Positions 17,419 to 26,217 are shown, counted from the stretch's first letter. The stretch: DNA of 64,000 nucleotides from Streptomyces sp. TRM49041 (GCF_008271805.1 NZ_VSRY01000092.1:1-64000); one strand, 5' to 3'. Numbers and translations are program-made. The notes: generated from the letters alone by a model not told the origin.

Positions 17419-18966
17419 ATGCTGCTGGCCAGACTCGCGGAGGTCTCCGAGCAGGTCGCCGCCACCTCGGCGCGCTCCCGCAAGATCGCGATGCTCGCCG
17501 ACCTGTTCGCCGCGACCCCGCCGACGGAGGCCACGCTGGTCATCGCCTACCTCGCGGGCCGCCTCCCGCAGGGCCGTATCGGCGTCGGCTGGAGCACGCT
17601 CAAGGAGTCCGTCCCGCCCGCCGGGCACGCCACCCTCACCGTCGCCGAGACGGACGCGGCGCTGACCGCCCTCGCCCAGGCGACGGGCCCCGGCTCCCGG
17701 ACCGAGCGGCAGCGACGGGTGCACTCACTGATGGCCGCCGCCACGGCACCGGAGCAGCGGTTCCTGCTGCGTCTGCTCACCGGCGAGCTCCGGCAGGGCG
17801 CCCTCGACGCCATCGCCCTCGAAGGGGTCGCCCGGGCCGCGCACGCCCCGGCCGCCGATGTACGCCGCGCCGTGATGCTCGACGGATCCCTGCCCCGCGT
17901 CGCCACGGCCCTCCTCGCCGAGGGCCCGGCTTCCCTGGAGCGGTTCCGGCTCGCCGTCGGCACCCCCGTACAGCCGATGCTCGCCCACACCGCGAAGAGC
18001 GTCGCCGACGCGCTCGCCGCCCTCGGACCGTGCGCCGTCGAGGAGAAACTCGACGGCATCCGTGTCCAGGTGCACCGCTCCGGCGACGACGTACGGATCT
18101 ACACCCGGTCCCTCGACGAGATCACCGACCGGCTCCCGGAGGTCCGCGCCGTCGCCCAGGAACTCGCTGGGGACCGCTTCATCCTGGACGGCGAGGTGAT
18201 CGCCCTTGACGCGGCCGGCCGCCCCGTGCCCTTCCAGGAGACCGCCTCCCGCGTCGGGTCACGCGTCGACGTGACCGCCGCCGCGGCCGCCCGCCCCGTC
18301 TCGCCCGTGTTCTTCGACATCCTGGCCGCCCACGACGCCGTACTCCTCGACCTGCCAGGCCGGGAACGGCACATGGAACTCACCCGTCTCGTCCCCGAAC
18401 CCCTCCGCGTACGCCGCACCGTCGTCACCGACCCGGCCGACCCCACCCAGTGCGACGCCGCCGAGGCGTTCTTCACCGACACCCTCGACCGCGGCCACGA
18501 AGGCGTCCTCGTCAAGGCTCTCGAAGCCCCCTACAGCGCCGGCCGCCGCGGCCGCTCCTGGCTCAAGATCAAACCCGTACACACCCTCGACCTGGTCGTC
18601 CTCGCCGTCGAACGGGGCCACGGACGGCGCACCGGACTGCTCTCCAACCTGCACCTCGGAGCGCGCGCCGCCGACGGCACGTTCGTCATGCTCGGCAAGA
18701 CCTTCAAGGGCCTCACCGACGACATGCTGCGCTGGCAGACCGATCGGTTGCGCGAACTCTCCGTGGACGACGACGGCTTCACCGTCCGCGTACGCCCCGA
18801 ACTCGTCGTCGAGATCGCCTACGACGGCCTCCAGCGCTCCCCGCGCTACCCGGCCGGCGTCGCCTTGCGCTTCGCCCGCGTCGTACGACACCGCCCCGAC
18901 AAACCCGCCACCGAGGCGGACACGGTCGACCAGGTCCTGGCGGGCCCTCAGTCCCGCGTCGTATAG
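17419..18966 (+). CDS. ligB: ATP-dependent DNA ligase, LigB type
   Basis: This is a 515-residue ligase with an N-terminal DNA-binding domain (about 1-190), the adenylation domain with the nucleophilic Lys in EEKLDGIRVQVHR (K210), and an OB-fold domain. Further motifs are III (FILDGEVIALD), IV (EGVLVKALEAPYSAGRRG) and V (SWLKIKPVHTLDLVVLA). Length and order match mycobacterial/actinobacterial LigB, an ATP-dependent ligase that supplements the essential NAD-dependent LigA in nick sealing and repair. It is not the NHEJ LigD, although Ku is encoded about 4 kb away. The ATG at 17419 has no strong Shine-Dalgarno. Its last 19 bases overlap the convergent DUF6328 gene. Confidence 0.92.
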   Translation: MLLARLAEVSEQVAATSARSRKIAMLADLFAATPPTEATLVIAYLAGRLPQGRIGVGWSTLKESVPPAGHATLTVAETDAALTALAQATGPGSRTERQRRVHSLMAAATAPEQRFLLRLLTGELRQGALDAIALEGVARAAHAPAADVRRAVMLDGSLPRVATALLAEGPASLERFRLAVGTPVQPMLAHTAKSVADALAALGPCAVEEKLDGIRVQVHRSGDDVRIYTRSLDEITDRLPEVRAVAQELAGDRFILDGEVIALDAAGRPVPFQETASRVGSRVDVTAAAAARPVSPVFFDILAAHDAVLLDLPGRERHMELTRLVPEPLRVRRTVVTDPADPTQCDAAEAFFTDTLDRGHEGVLVKALEAPYSAGRRGRSWLKIKPVHTLDLVVLAVERGHGRRTGLLSNLHLGARAADGTFVMLGKTFKGLTDDMLRWQTDRLRELSVDDDGFTVRVRPELVVEIAYDGLQRSPRYPAGVALRFARVVRHRPDKPATEADTVDQVLAGPQSRVV

Positions 18967-19496
18967 CGGTGCCGCGCCCACAGCGGCAGCACGTACCAGC
19001 ACACGAGGTACCACAGCGCCACCGCCGTCACAAGCCACGGCACGAACGAGTCGTGCGACGCCACCCGCAGCACCAGGAACAGCGCGGAGACCATTGTCGC
19101 CAGCAGCAGCAACAGCCCCAGGAACGTCAGCCGCGACGCCCACACCACCGTCTGCGGTTTGATCCGGCGCCCCGACACGATCCGGTGGAACGACACTGGC
19201 CCGATCAGCGCCCCGGTGGCCGCCGCTCCCAGCACCACCGTGGTGATGTAGATGCCCCGATCCATGTCGGACAGTTCCGTGAACCGGGGGGCGAAGACCA
19301 CCGTCAGCAGGAAACCGAAGAGGATCTGCACACCTGTCTGGGCGACCCGGATCTCCTGTACCAGCTCGCCCCAGCGCCGGTCCGCCCGCTCCTCCGGCGT
19401 CTCGTGCCGCCCCCGCCACAGTTCGCTACCACCGGATGCGGGCCCGCGGCCCGCATCACCCGCACGACCCGAGCCACCGCGCTCCCGATCAGGCAT
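18948..19496 (-). CDS. DUF6328 family membrane protein
   Basis: A 182-residue protein with a hydrophilic N-terminus (about 1-45) and four predicted membrane helices: VQILFGFLLTVVFAPRF, IYITTVVLGAAATGALIGP, LTFLGLLLLLATMVSALFL and FVPWLVTAVALWYLVCWYVL. The pattern ETPEERADRRWGELVQEIRV before the first helix is characteristic of DUF6328 proteins, which are common in Streptomyces and have no known function. GGGAGG five bases ahead supports the ATG at 19496. The gene overlaps the 3' end of ligB tail-to-tail by 19 bases, so the two transcripts are antisense there. Confidence 0.8.
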   Translation of the reverse strand: MPDRERGGSGRAGDAGRGPASGGSELWRGRHETPEERADRRWGELVQEIRVAQTGVQILFGFLLTVVFAPRFTELSDMDRGIYITTVVLGAAATGALIGPVSFHRIVSGRRIKPQTVVWASRLTFLGLLLLLATMVSALFLVLRVASHDSFVPWLVTAVALWYLVCWYVLPLWARHRYTTRD

Positions 19497-19727
19497 GCCG
19501 GCCTCCCACCTTCGGTCCGCACTGTCCTTCGTATCCCGCCACGACCGTCGCAGCCACCCGACGCGGATGCCGCCCCCCGATCCCGCCCGCCCCCCAGCCC
19601 CCGGCCCCCGCCCGCCGATACGGCACCAGAAGGAAGCTCACCGGGTGTCGTACCCCGGAATGTGACTCGGCCGTCCTCGTGCGCCCATGCTCGTCATGCC
19701 ATGCGCAACAGCGCAGAGAGGAGCGAC

Positions 19728-20399
19728 ATGACGCGTGCCGCCGTGTTCGACGTGGACGGCACCCTCGCCGACACCAACCACCTCCATGTCACCACCTGGT
19801 GGGAGGCCTTCCGCCAGGCCGGCCACCACGTACCCATGCACGCCGTGCACCGCGCCGTCGGGCTCGGCGCCGGGGACCTGATCGAGTACCTCCTCGACCC
19901 GGATCGGGACCGGAGCGGCGACTCCGCCATCAGCGCCGCTCACACCACGCTCTACGGCACCTACTCCGACCGCCTGCCCGCCTTCCGGGACGCCGGGCGC
20001 CTCCTGGAGACCCTCGCGGCGCGCGGCTGGAAGGTCGTCCTGGCCACATCGGCCGGGGGAGGGGAACTGTCGGCGCTGCGCCGCGCCATCGCCGCGGACG
20101 ACGCCATCAGCGCCGTAGCCAGTGCCGATGACATCGAGGAGGGCAAACCGGCTCCCGACCCGGTCCGCCACGCCATGGAACTGGCCGGTGCCCCGGCCGA
20201 CCGCTCCGTCTTCGTCGGCGACACGGTCTGGGACATGAAGGCGGGCACCCGCGCGGGCGTCACCTGTGTGGGCCTGCTGTGCGGGGGCATCCCACGGACG
20301 GACCTCACCAACGCCGGAGCGGCCGCAGTCCACGCCGACCCCGCCGACCTGCTGGCGCACCTGGACGACAGCCCTCTCGGCGGTGGCGGCGCCGCGTAG
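19728..20399 (+). CDS. HAD-family phosphatase
   Basis: This 223-residue HAD-superfamily hydrolase of the beta-phosphoglucomutase/phosphoglycolate phosphatase type carries motif I AAVFDVDGTLADT (nucleophile D8, acid/base D10). A four-helix cap follows. Motif II is in VVLATSAGGGE, motif III is the Lys in IEEGKPAPDP, and motif IV is VFVGDTVWDMKAG. It should dephosphorylate a small phosphate ester in the cytoplasm; the substrate is not predictable. GAGGAG four bases ahead sets the ATG at 19728. It is convergent with the SAP-like small protein gene at 20430. Confidence 0.88.
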   Translation: MTRAAVFDVDGTLADTNHLHVTTWWEAFRQAGHHVPMHAVHRAVGLGAGDLIEYLLDPDRDRSGDSAISAAHTTLYGTYSDRLPAFRDAGRLLETLAARGWKVVLATSAGGGELSALRRAIAADDAISAVASADDIEEGKPAPDPVRHAMELAGAPADRSVFVGDTVWDMKAGTRAGVTCVGLLCGGIPRTDLTNAGAAAVHADPADLLAHLDDSPLGGGGAA

Positions 20400-20429
20400 G
20401 ACGGCTCGGTCGGCCAGGGGGTTCGGGGG

Positions 20430-20753
20430 TCACTTGCCCAGCTTGCGTTCCAGCTCCGCCTTGTTCATGGAGGAGCGGCCGTGGATATCGCGCTTCCTGG
20501 CCTCCGCGTACAGCTGGTCGTACGTGGGCCCCTGCGAGCCGCTCCGCGAACGCTGCCCGCCGCGCTTCGACGACGGGGTGTCCTGGGTCGAGGTCCTGCT
20601 GGCGGACTTCGACTCACCGCTGCGTGCGCGCTCCTTGTTCACCGTCCGTGCGGCGATCTCCTTGGCGCGCTTCTCGCTCGCGCCCCGCTCCCTCGAGCTC
20701 TCCTTGATGTGCTCGTACTGCCGTTCACGCTTCGAGCTGGATCCTGCGGGCAT
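20430..20753 (-). CDS. Small basic protein with SAP/Rho-N-like C-terminal module
   Basis: A 107-residue, strongly charged protein starts MPAGSSSKRERQYEHIKESS behind GGAGGAGG. Proteins like it are often labelled 'plasmid stabilization protein' in Streptomyces. The N-terminal half is a Lys/Arg/Glu-rich helix, the middle is Ser/Thr/Gly-rich, and the last 35 residues (DQLYAEARKRDIHGRSSM then NKAELERKLGK) form a SAP/Rho-N-like helix-extended-helix. The same module closes the Ku protein encoded 2 kb away ([18 protein letters not shown] then [10 protein letters not shown]). DNA binding is therefore likely. A role with Ku in end joining or genome protection is inference. Confidence 0.75.
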   Translation of the reverse strand: MPAGSSSKRERQYEHIKESSRERGASEKRAKEIAARTVNKERARSGESKSASRTSTQDTPSSKRGGQRSRSGSQGPTYDQLYAEARKRDIHGRSSMNKAELERKLGK

Positions 20754-20921
20754 GGCTCTGCCTCCTCCTGGCCCCCTGCCGACGGCCCTCTGTGTCTCCC
20801 CACCCCGTACCAGGCATCCACCTCCCCAAACACCCGGCGTCACCCTCGCGTCCGGAGTGGCGGATCGACGACATCCATGGCGGTATTGGGGGGACGGGTA
20901 CCTCATCGGCAAGGACCCGGC

Positions 20922-21365
20922 ATGAGCCCGGCAGAGAGAAGAGACGTGGTGAACGACATGGCGAGTGACCAGGGAAGGGACATGAGGAGCCACGGTAAGG
21001 ACGACCACCCCGCGGACTGCGATGTCACCGTCCAGCTCAGCGAGTGCGGCCGCGCGGACGCCGAGACGGTCTTCGACGCGCTCGACCACGTCTTCGCGGG
21101 CTGTGAGGATGTCGCGCCGGCGCCGCAACCAGCCGCGGGACCCGAGCCGACCGTGTGGATGGCCACATTCGACAGCTCCGCCCACTCGGGTGACATCACC
21201 GGCCCCCCACGCATCTCCACGCCCGTCGAGGCGCTGCTGACCGGCGACCACCACGCGGTGGACGAGGTCGAGAAGGCCCTCGGCCGGCTCTTCGAGGTGC
21301 GCTCCACGCAGTCGGTGTCCGGCGAGCACGAGAAGGAGTCCCGCCTGCTGCTGGCTCCCCGCTGA
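20922..21365 (+). CDS. Small conserved hypothetical protein
   Basis: A 147-residue cytoplasmic protein whose core (CDVTVQLSECGRADAETVFD then ALDHVFAGC) recalls a family of small Streptomyces proteins without known function. The rest (VWMATFDSSAHSG, VEALLTGDHHAVDEVEKALG) looks like an alpha/beta fold. The start is uncertain: ATG at 20922 with AAGGA eight bases ahead, or GTG/ATG at 20949-20958. A perfect 14-bp hairpin at 21384 ends the transcript, so it is a single-gene unit divergent from the SAP-like protein. Confidence 0.65.
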   Translation: MSPAERRDVVNDMASDQGRDMRSHGKDDHPADCDVTVQLSECGRADAETVFDALDHVFAGCEDVAPAPQPAAGPEPTVWMATFDSSAHSGDITGPPRISTPVEALLTGDHHAVDEVEKALGRLFEVRSTQSVSGEHEKESRLLLAPR

Positions 21366-21383
21366 CAGGTCCCGGACCACCTC

Positions 21384-21417
21384 CCACCAGGCGCGCCCCT
21401 CCAGGCGCGCCTGGTGG
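21384..21417 (+). terminator. Perfect 14-bp hairpin terminator
   Basis: CCACCAGGCGCGCC (21384-21397), a 6-nt loop, and its exact complement (21404-21417) stand 18 bases after the preceding stop codon. This is one of the strongest intrinsic hairpins in the window. Confidence 0.85.
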
Positions 21418-21550
21418 TCGCACCCCACTGTGTATCGCGTGTACACCCCCGACTCCTCGACATCCTCAAGGAGGAGCAGGTCCCCGCCGCCCTGTTCCTG
21501 GCCGGCGGGAAGCAGGTGCCTCGCCAACTGCAGCCCCGGGCAGATGGTCC

Positions 21551-21905
21551 GCGCCGCCGATGTGCCGAAGGAGCTGGGCACACCTCTCCTCGTCAACAGC
21601 ACGCCTGACATGCTGGACCGCACCATCGAGCGGAACGGGCTGATCGACGCCCCAGCCGGGGCCGGCGCCGGCGTGATCGCCCACTCGCCCCTGGCCCAGG
21701 GTCGGCTGACGGACCAATACCTCTACGGGCTGCCCGCCGACTCCCGCATGGCCATCAGGCTGACTCGTCCGCGCACCCTGGAGAAGCTCGCGGGCGACCG
21801 TGGACACGCCCTCGCCCAGTTCGACCAGAACCTCGGCGTCCTCGACGCCACGCCCTTCGACGAGCAGAAGCCTGCCGAACGGGACCGCCTCCTCGCCGAC
21901 CCCCA
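21551..21905 (+). pseudogene. Decayed aldo/keto reductase (YghZ-like) remnant
   Basis: The frame contains recognisable pieces of the C-terminal half of an aldo/keto reductase: KELGTPLLVNSTPDMLDRTI, LIDAPAGAGAGVIAHSPLAQ then GRLTDQYLYGLPADSR, and at the end LAQFDQNLGVLDATPFDEQK. In intact relatives these parts are separated by segments deleted here, notably between ADSR and LEKL and in the phosphate-binding loop. The N-terminal barrel with the catalytic Tyr is missing entirely. There is no credible start or ribosome site. The frame runs on into the response regulator region without stopping, which is incidental. Confidence 0.75.
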
Positions 21906-22049
21906 CGGAGCCCCCGGGGAGACGGTTTCCGGCCACCACCCAGGACCCGTCTCGTCCCGCACCTGCCGTCCGCGCCCGACCGGGGGCATTCTGGAGAGAT
22001 GGGGCCGCGTACACATCGGCCCGGCCCCATGGAGCGGAGGTGAGGCACC

Positions 22050-22550
22050 ATGTCCGCCGAAGAGAAGGTCCTGCTGGTCGACGACCACGAAGACAATCTG
22101 TTCGCCCTGCGCAGCGCCCTCTCACCGCTCGGCTACCCCCTCGAATCGGCCACCAGCGGGGACGCCGCCCTCAAAGCCGTCCTCCGCGGCGGGATCGCCG
22201 TGACCGTCCTCGATGTGGTCATGCCCGGGGTGAGCGGCCTCGACGTGCTGCGCTACATGCAACGCCTGGAACAGACCCGACGCATTCCGGTCATTCTGGT
22301 GACCGGCATGGGCGTCGACTCCCGACTGTCCCGTACGGCGATGAGCCTGGGCGCCGCGGACCTCCTCGTCAAACCCATCGACCCCTGGTCGCTGTGTATC
22401 AAGGTCCGCTACCTCCACCGCTTCGCCCACCGCGAGAACCCCGTGGAGCCGACCACACCGACGGCATCCACGGCATCCACGGCAGCCGTGACAGCCGCGA
22501 CAGCCGCGGCCCCGGCGGGCCGCCCGCAGAACGCACCGGCGAACGGGTAG
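22050..22550 (+). CDS. Single-domain response regulator with disordered tail
   Basis: A 166-residue protein consists of one receiver domain (about 1-125) with the acidic pair LLVDDHED (D11, D12), the phosphoacceptor in TVLDVVMPGVSG (D55), the switch Thr in ILVTGMG and the Lys in DLLVKPID (K108). No output domain follows, only an Ala/Thr/Pro tail from 9-bp repeat-like DNA (PTASTASTAA). Such stand-alone receivers act by binding partners. GGAGGTGA seven bases ahead fixes the ATG at 22050. No histidine kinase is adjacent. It ends 14 bases before the convergent Ku gene. Confidence 0.9.
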   Translation: MSAEEKVLLVDDHEDNLFALRSALSPLGYPLESATSGDAALKAVLRGGIAVTVLDVVMPGVSGLDVLRYMQRLEQTRRIPVILVTGMGVDSRLSRTAMSLGAADLLVKPIDPWSLCIKVRYLHRFAHRENPVEPTTPTASTASTAAVTAATAAAPAGRPQNAPANG

Positions 22551-22564
22551 GAACGTCGAACCGA

Positions 22565-23551
22565 TCAGCCGGCGGCCCTCAGAGCGTCCACAAGCTCGTC
22601 GCGGGACATCCCCGACCGGCCGCTGACGCCGCGCCGCGCCGCCCGCTCGTACAGCTCCTTCTTCGTGAGCCCCGACAGGTCCTCGCCACCGCGCCGCCGC
22701 CCACCGGGCCCACCGTGTCCACCACGCCCACCGCGCCCACCGCGCGTGCGGCCTTCCGTCCCCGCCTCCCGGCCGGACCTGGCCAGGTCGACGCTGCGCC
22801 GCAGCGCGTCCATGAGGTCCACGACGTTCGTCGCCTCGGGCGGCACCGCCTCGGCGACGACCTCCCGCCCCTCCCGCTTGGCCTCCACCAGCTCCCGTAC
22901 CCGGTCCTCGTACGTGTCGTGGTACGCGTCCGGATCCCACGCGATGCCCAGCGCCTCGATCAGGTGCTCCGCCATGTCCAGCTCCCGCTTGGGCGGCCTG
23001 GGACGGGCGGGCAGGTCCATCTCCTTGCCGGGGTCCCGCACCTCGTCCCCGTAGTGCAGGGTGTGCAGCACAAGGACGTCCGACTGCGCGCGCAGTGCCG
23101 TCAGGTACTCCTTGCCGCGCATCGTCAGCGTGGCGACACCGGCCTTGTCGGCCCGTTCCAGCGATGCCCGCAGCACCTCGTACACCTTGCCGTACTCCTC
23201 GCCGCGCGGCGCGACGTAGTAGGTGCGGTCGAAGTAGACGGGCTCGACGTCCTTCAGGTCCACGAAGCCGTCGACGTCGATCACCTGGGACTTGCCAGGC
23301 GCGATCTCGTCCAGCTCCTCCGGCTCGACGATCACGTACGTGCCGTCCCCGACGTCGTACCCCTTCACGATGTCCTCGGAGGACACCTCCTCACCCGTAC
23401 GCTCGTTGACGCGCCGGTGGCGGATACGGTCACCGGTGCCCCGCTGCAGGTGGTGGAAGTGGACGGTGTGGTCCTCGGTGGCCGTGAACAGCCCCACCGG
23501 CACGGTGACCAGCCCGAACGAGATCACCCCGGTCCAGATCGCCCTCGCCAT
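22565..23551 (-). CDS. ku: Non-homologous end-joining protein Ku
   Basis: This 328-residue bacterial Ku begins with the invariant [20 protein letters not shown]. The Ku core (about 1-260) includes the family signature [20 protein letters not shown] and the YDRTYY-like [13 protein letters not shown]. The homodimer ring binds double-strand DNA ends and recruits LigD. The C-terminus has a Gly/Arg-rich linker (about 265-290) and a SAP-like module ([20 protein letters not shown]). No ligD is in the window. The upstream coiled-coil gene ends six bases before the start at 23551, so they form one operon. End repair is especially relevant to linear chromosomes. Confidence 0.95.
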   Translation of the reverse strand: MARAIWTGVISFGLVTVPVGLFTATEDHTVHFHHLQRGTGDRIRHRRVNERTGEEVSSEDIVKGYDVGDGTYVIVEPEELDEIAPGKSQVIDVDGFVDLKDVEPVYFDRTYYVAPRGEEYGKVYEVLRASLERADKAGVATLTMRGKEYLTALRAQSDVLVLHTLHYGDEVRDPGKEMDLPARPRPPKRELDMAEHLIEALGIAWDPDAYHDTYEDRVRELVEAKREGREVVAEAVPPEATNVVDLMDALRRSVDLARSGREAGTEGRTRGGRGGRGGHGGPGGRRRGGEDLSGLTKKELYERAARRGVSGRSGMSRDELVDALRAAG

Positions 23552-23557
23552 GACGTG

Positions 23558-24526
23558 TCACCTCACTCGCCGGGCCACCCGCCGGACCCGCTCGTCGGCG
23601 TTCCCTGCCTGCTCTCTGGCCCGGCGCGCGCCCCGTTCGGCCTCCTCGACCCGGATCCGCGCCGCCCGTACGGCGGCCCGTGCCGCGTCGCGCCGCTCCT
23701 CCGCCACCTTCAGCCGCGCGACCAGTTCGGCGACCCCCGCGTCCGCCTCCCGCAACCGCTGCTCGGCCTTCTCCAGCCCTTCCACCACTCGCCTGACGTC
23801 CCTCTCCCGAGCCTCCACGTCCCGCCATGCCCCCGCCGCCTCCCGCTCGGCCCGCCGCAGTTCACCCGCAGCACCGGCCGCACCGCCCACGGGTGTGCCG
23901 CCGCGCACGCCGCCACCGCCGGGCGCTGGACGCCCACCGGCCGCGGTGTCGCCGTGCCCGCCTGTCCCACGGGCCAGGTGCAAGCCGCCGCGTGCGCCGC
24001 CCTCGCGCGTACGGCTCGGGGAGGCGCTCCCCTCGGGTGTATGCAACCCGGCCGCGCCGAAGCCCACCGGTGCGCTCAGCGCCTTGCTCAGGTGTCCGGA
24101 GGCCCACTCCCCGGCAGACTCCGGATCGGCGAGCGCCGCGTGCAGGGTCGCCTCGACCTGCTCCCGTGCGGCGCCGGCCACCCTCTCCCCGGCCGCGGCC
24201 GCCAGCCGCTGGGCCTCCTCGGCCAGTGCGGCCACCAGGACATGCTGCTGTCGGCCGAGTTCCCGCAGCCCGGCGCCGTCGAGGTTCTGGTGTGCCCGCC
24301 GCAGGCCCTCTCCGAGCGCGACGAGCGACCGCACCTCGTCCGGCCGTGCCCGTACGAGGAGATTGCTCGCCCACGCGGCGAGCGTCGGCCGGCGCAGGCC
24401 CCGGATGCGCTCGGCGAGCTCCCGGTCACCGGCCGTACGTGCCTCGAGCGCACGCCGGTCCCGGGCTGCGGTGAACTCGGCGGGCCGCAGCCCGTAAAGC
24501 TCGTCGACGACACTCTCCACATCCAT
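23558..24526 (-). CDS. Coiled-coil protein co-transcribed with Ku
   Basis: A 322-residue protein starts MDVESVVDELYGLRPAEFTA. The N-terminal motif LYGLRPAEFTAARDRRALEA and RIRGLRRPTLAAWASNLLVR marks a family of actinobacterial hypothetical proteins that often lie beside DNA-repair genes. The middle is Gly-rich (about 165-215). The last 100 residues (ERDVRRVVEGLEKAEQRLRE onward) form a long Arg/Glu/Ala coiled coil. Six bases separate it from ku, so they are co-transcribed and probably translationally linked. A structural or regulatory role in end joining is suggested only by this linkage. Confidence 0.8.
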   Translation of the reverse strand: MDVESVVDELYGLRPAEFTAARDRRALEARTAGDRELAERIRGLRRPTLAAWASNLLVRARPDEVRSLVALGEGLRRAHQNLDGAGLRELGRQQHVLVAALAEEAQRLAAAAGERVAGAAREQVEATLHAALADPESAGEWASGHLSKALSAPVGFGAAGLHTPEGSASPSRTREGGARGGLHLARGTGGHGDTAAGGRPAPGGGGVRGGTPVGGAAGAAGELRRAEREAAGAWRDVEARERDVRRVVEGLEKAEQRLREADAGVAELVARLKVAEERRDAARAAVRAARIRVEEAERGARRAREQAGNADERVRRVARRVR

Positions 24527-24673
24527 GGCTCACGCATCCCGGGCGCTGCCGTTCGGCGGCACACGCCACTACTTCACGTATGCCCACTTTCGCCCCGGCG
24601 CCCCCGGCACCCCCGGCACCCCCGCATCCCGGCAATTCCGGCCAACCAGCTCCCCCTGCCCTGATACGGCGAA

Positions 24674-24728
24674 CGGCCCGCACCGTTCCGTGGGCAGGGG
24701 AGGCCGCCACTGGAAACGGCGCGGGCCG
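24674..24728 (-). terminator. Long hairpin after the protease inhibitor gene
   Basis: A 14-bp stem with one G-U pair (24674-24687 with 24715-24728) and a 27-nt loop lies 50 bases past the stop of the minus-strand inhibitor gene, and before the divergent coiled-coil/ku promoter region. Confidence 0.6.
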
Positions 24729-24777
24729 CGGAAAGCCGCTGCCGGCCGAGCTCAGAACACGTTCAGTCGGAACAGGC

Positions 24778-25236
24778 TCAGAAGGAGAAGACGTCGGCGC
24801 TCTCCGCGCGCATGACGCAGGAGTTGCCGTAGGTCCGCTCGTAGTCGACCCGCTGGCCTTCCCAGATGCCCTGCGCGGTGACGACGACCGGGTCGTAGAT
24901 CTTGATGCAGGCGCGCGTCCCGTCACCGCGCAGCGCGGTGAACTCACCGTCGACTGCCCGTAAGGTGTCGCAAGCCGCCTGCGGCGAGGGGTGCGTCCCG
25001 CCCGGCGCCGGTGTGCAGGTGAGCGTCACCGCGCGGAGCGGGGTCGATGTCGCGGCCGTCTCTCCCTGGGCCACGGTGAGGACCAGCGCGTTCGGCGCGT
25101 ACAGCCGTGTCTCGGCCGTGTCGGCCGCGTCCGCGGCGGCGAAGGCGGCCGGCGCCAGCGCGGTCATGGCCGCGGCGGTCAGCAGACCGCATACGGCGGT
25201 ACGCCTCAGCGGTGTCCGCAGGTGCGTCATCATCAT
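24778..25236 (-). CDS. Secreted subtilisin inhibitor-like (SSI) protease inhibitor
   Basis: A 152-residue SSI-family protein has a signal peptide (about 1-33, ending TALAPAAFA). The mature part of about 118 residues has the four conserved Cys (74, 89, 110, 140) that form two disulphides. The reactive loop reads ACIKIYDPVVVT, placing Lys112 at P1 before Ile113. SSI itself has Met at P1; Lys predicts inhibition of trypsin-like proteases. The C-terminus GNSCVMRAESADVFSF is typical. Three ATG codons in a row (25236, 25233, 25230) precede THLRTP; the first is closest to AAAGGAAA. SSI proteins are released into the medium to control the bacterium's own extracellular proteases during development. 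Confidence 0.92.
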   Translation of the reverse strand: MMMTHLRTPLRRTAVCGLLTAAAMTALAPAAFAAADAADTAETRLYAPNALVLTVAQGETAATSTPLRAVTLTCTPAPGGTHPSPQAACDTLRAVDGEFTALRGDGTRACIKIYDPVVVTAQGIWEGQRVDYERTYGNSCVMRAESADVFSF

Positions 25237-25755
25237 CACTTTCCTTTGAATCCCGTTCGGTCGGGGTGCGGGGCCCACCCTGCCGCGCCGGGATCGTCGA
25301 CGCACATGCGGCGGAGCTTTTCGGCTTGGTGCGCGATTCAAGCAGTGGCGTGAAAGCGGCACTCGTGGATCAGGGTGGCGTGCGTGACGCCGTGTCACGA
25401 CCGGCTGACAGTCGGTCGCCGATCCGGTTGAACTCTGCACGATGCGTGGAACAGTACGGTCGGAGATCCGCAATACGGCCGAAACATGGTGGTAACACCC
25501 GCGTTTCACCCATGACTGTCACCATCCATGCTTCCCCTCCGAAGTGAGGAGGAACTCGACAGTGGCGGCAGTCCCGTGCGGTTGATCAACGGCGGCGCGG
25601 CGCAGCGGTGTCGTCACCCCGCGCATCCCGGTGAACCGCGCCCGCCGCCTCGTAGGTCGGCCAGTCTTGAAAAGTTCCAGTTGACCTGAATGGCCTATTG
25701 GGAGTTATATGGGGATAAAGGGCAGATAAAGGCTTCTACAGGAGGCGGGCCCGCA
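25237..25755. other. Intergenic region between inhibitor and SPW gene
   Basis: This 519-bp region has no supported gene. A good ribosome site (GAGGAGGA at about 25546) precedes a seven-codon frame GTG-to-TGA (25562-25585), either a tiny leader or a broken gene start. Downstream DNA is unusually AT-rich for this genome and holds the promoter at 25681. Confidence 0.4.
25681..25710 (+). promoter_or_regulatory. Housekeeping-type promoter of the SPW gene
   Basis: TTGACC (25681-25686) and TTATAT (25705-25710) are separated by 18 bases, in an AT-rich patch 45 bases ahead of the SPW protein start. It is among the better vegetative promoter matches in the window. Confidence 0.55.
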
Positions 25756-26217
25756 ATGACCACCCACCCGACCATCGAGCAACACCCTGACATCGCCGAG
25801 ATGCGCTCCCGGTTCGAACGGGCGACCAGTACCCCCCGTGTCCAGGCCGTCGAGGCACTGGCGTTCCTCACGGGTGTCTACCTGGCCGCCTCGCCGTGGA
25901 TCGCCGGATTCAGCGGGCTTACGGCCCTGGCCGTGACGAACCTGATCCTCGGTGCCGCGTACGCCCTCTGCATGGGCGGCCTGGGCTCCGCGTACGAGCG
26001 GACCCACGCCATGGCATGGTGCGCCGTGGCCATCGGCGCGTTCACGATCATCTCGCCGTGGCTCGTCGTCGGTAACGTCGACACGACCCGCACCGTGTGG
26101 AACAACGTCGTCGTCGGTGCCGTCGCGCTGCTGCTCGGCGCCGCCATGGCGGCCACCGGTGAAGGCGGCGCAGGCAGGGCCCGCGCCCGCCGCAGGGGCA
26201 GGATGCCTACGCCGTGA
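25756..26217 (+). CDS. SPW repeat membrane protein
   Basis: A 153-residue inner-membrane protein has two copies of the SPW motif, AASPWIAGFSG (about 47-57) and IISPWLVVGN (about 99-108), each in a pair of hydrophobic helices, four in all. This is the SPW-repeat family, whose function is unknown. The N-terminus (MTTHPTIEQHPDIAEMRSRF) and the Arg-rich C-terminus are predicted cytoplasmic. AGGAGG about 11 bases ahead supports the ATG at 25756, and a good promoter lies upstream. No operon partner is visible. Confidence 0.88.
   Translation: MTTHPTIEQHPDIAEMRSRFERATSTPRVQAVEALAFLTGVYLAASPWIAGFSGLTALAVTNLILGAAYALCMGGLGSAYERTHAMAWCAVAIGAFTIISPWLVVGNVDTTRTVWNNVVVGAVALLLGAAMAATGEGGAGRARARRRGRMPTP

Noticed and set aside
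22050..22550. Two-component system partner search for the lone receiver
   Set aside because: No histidine kinase is encoded within reach; the receiver stands alone.
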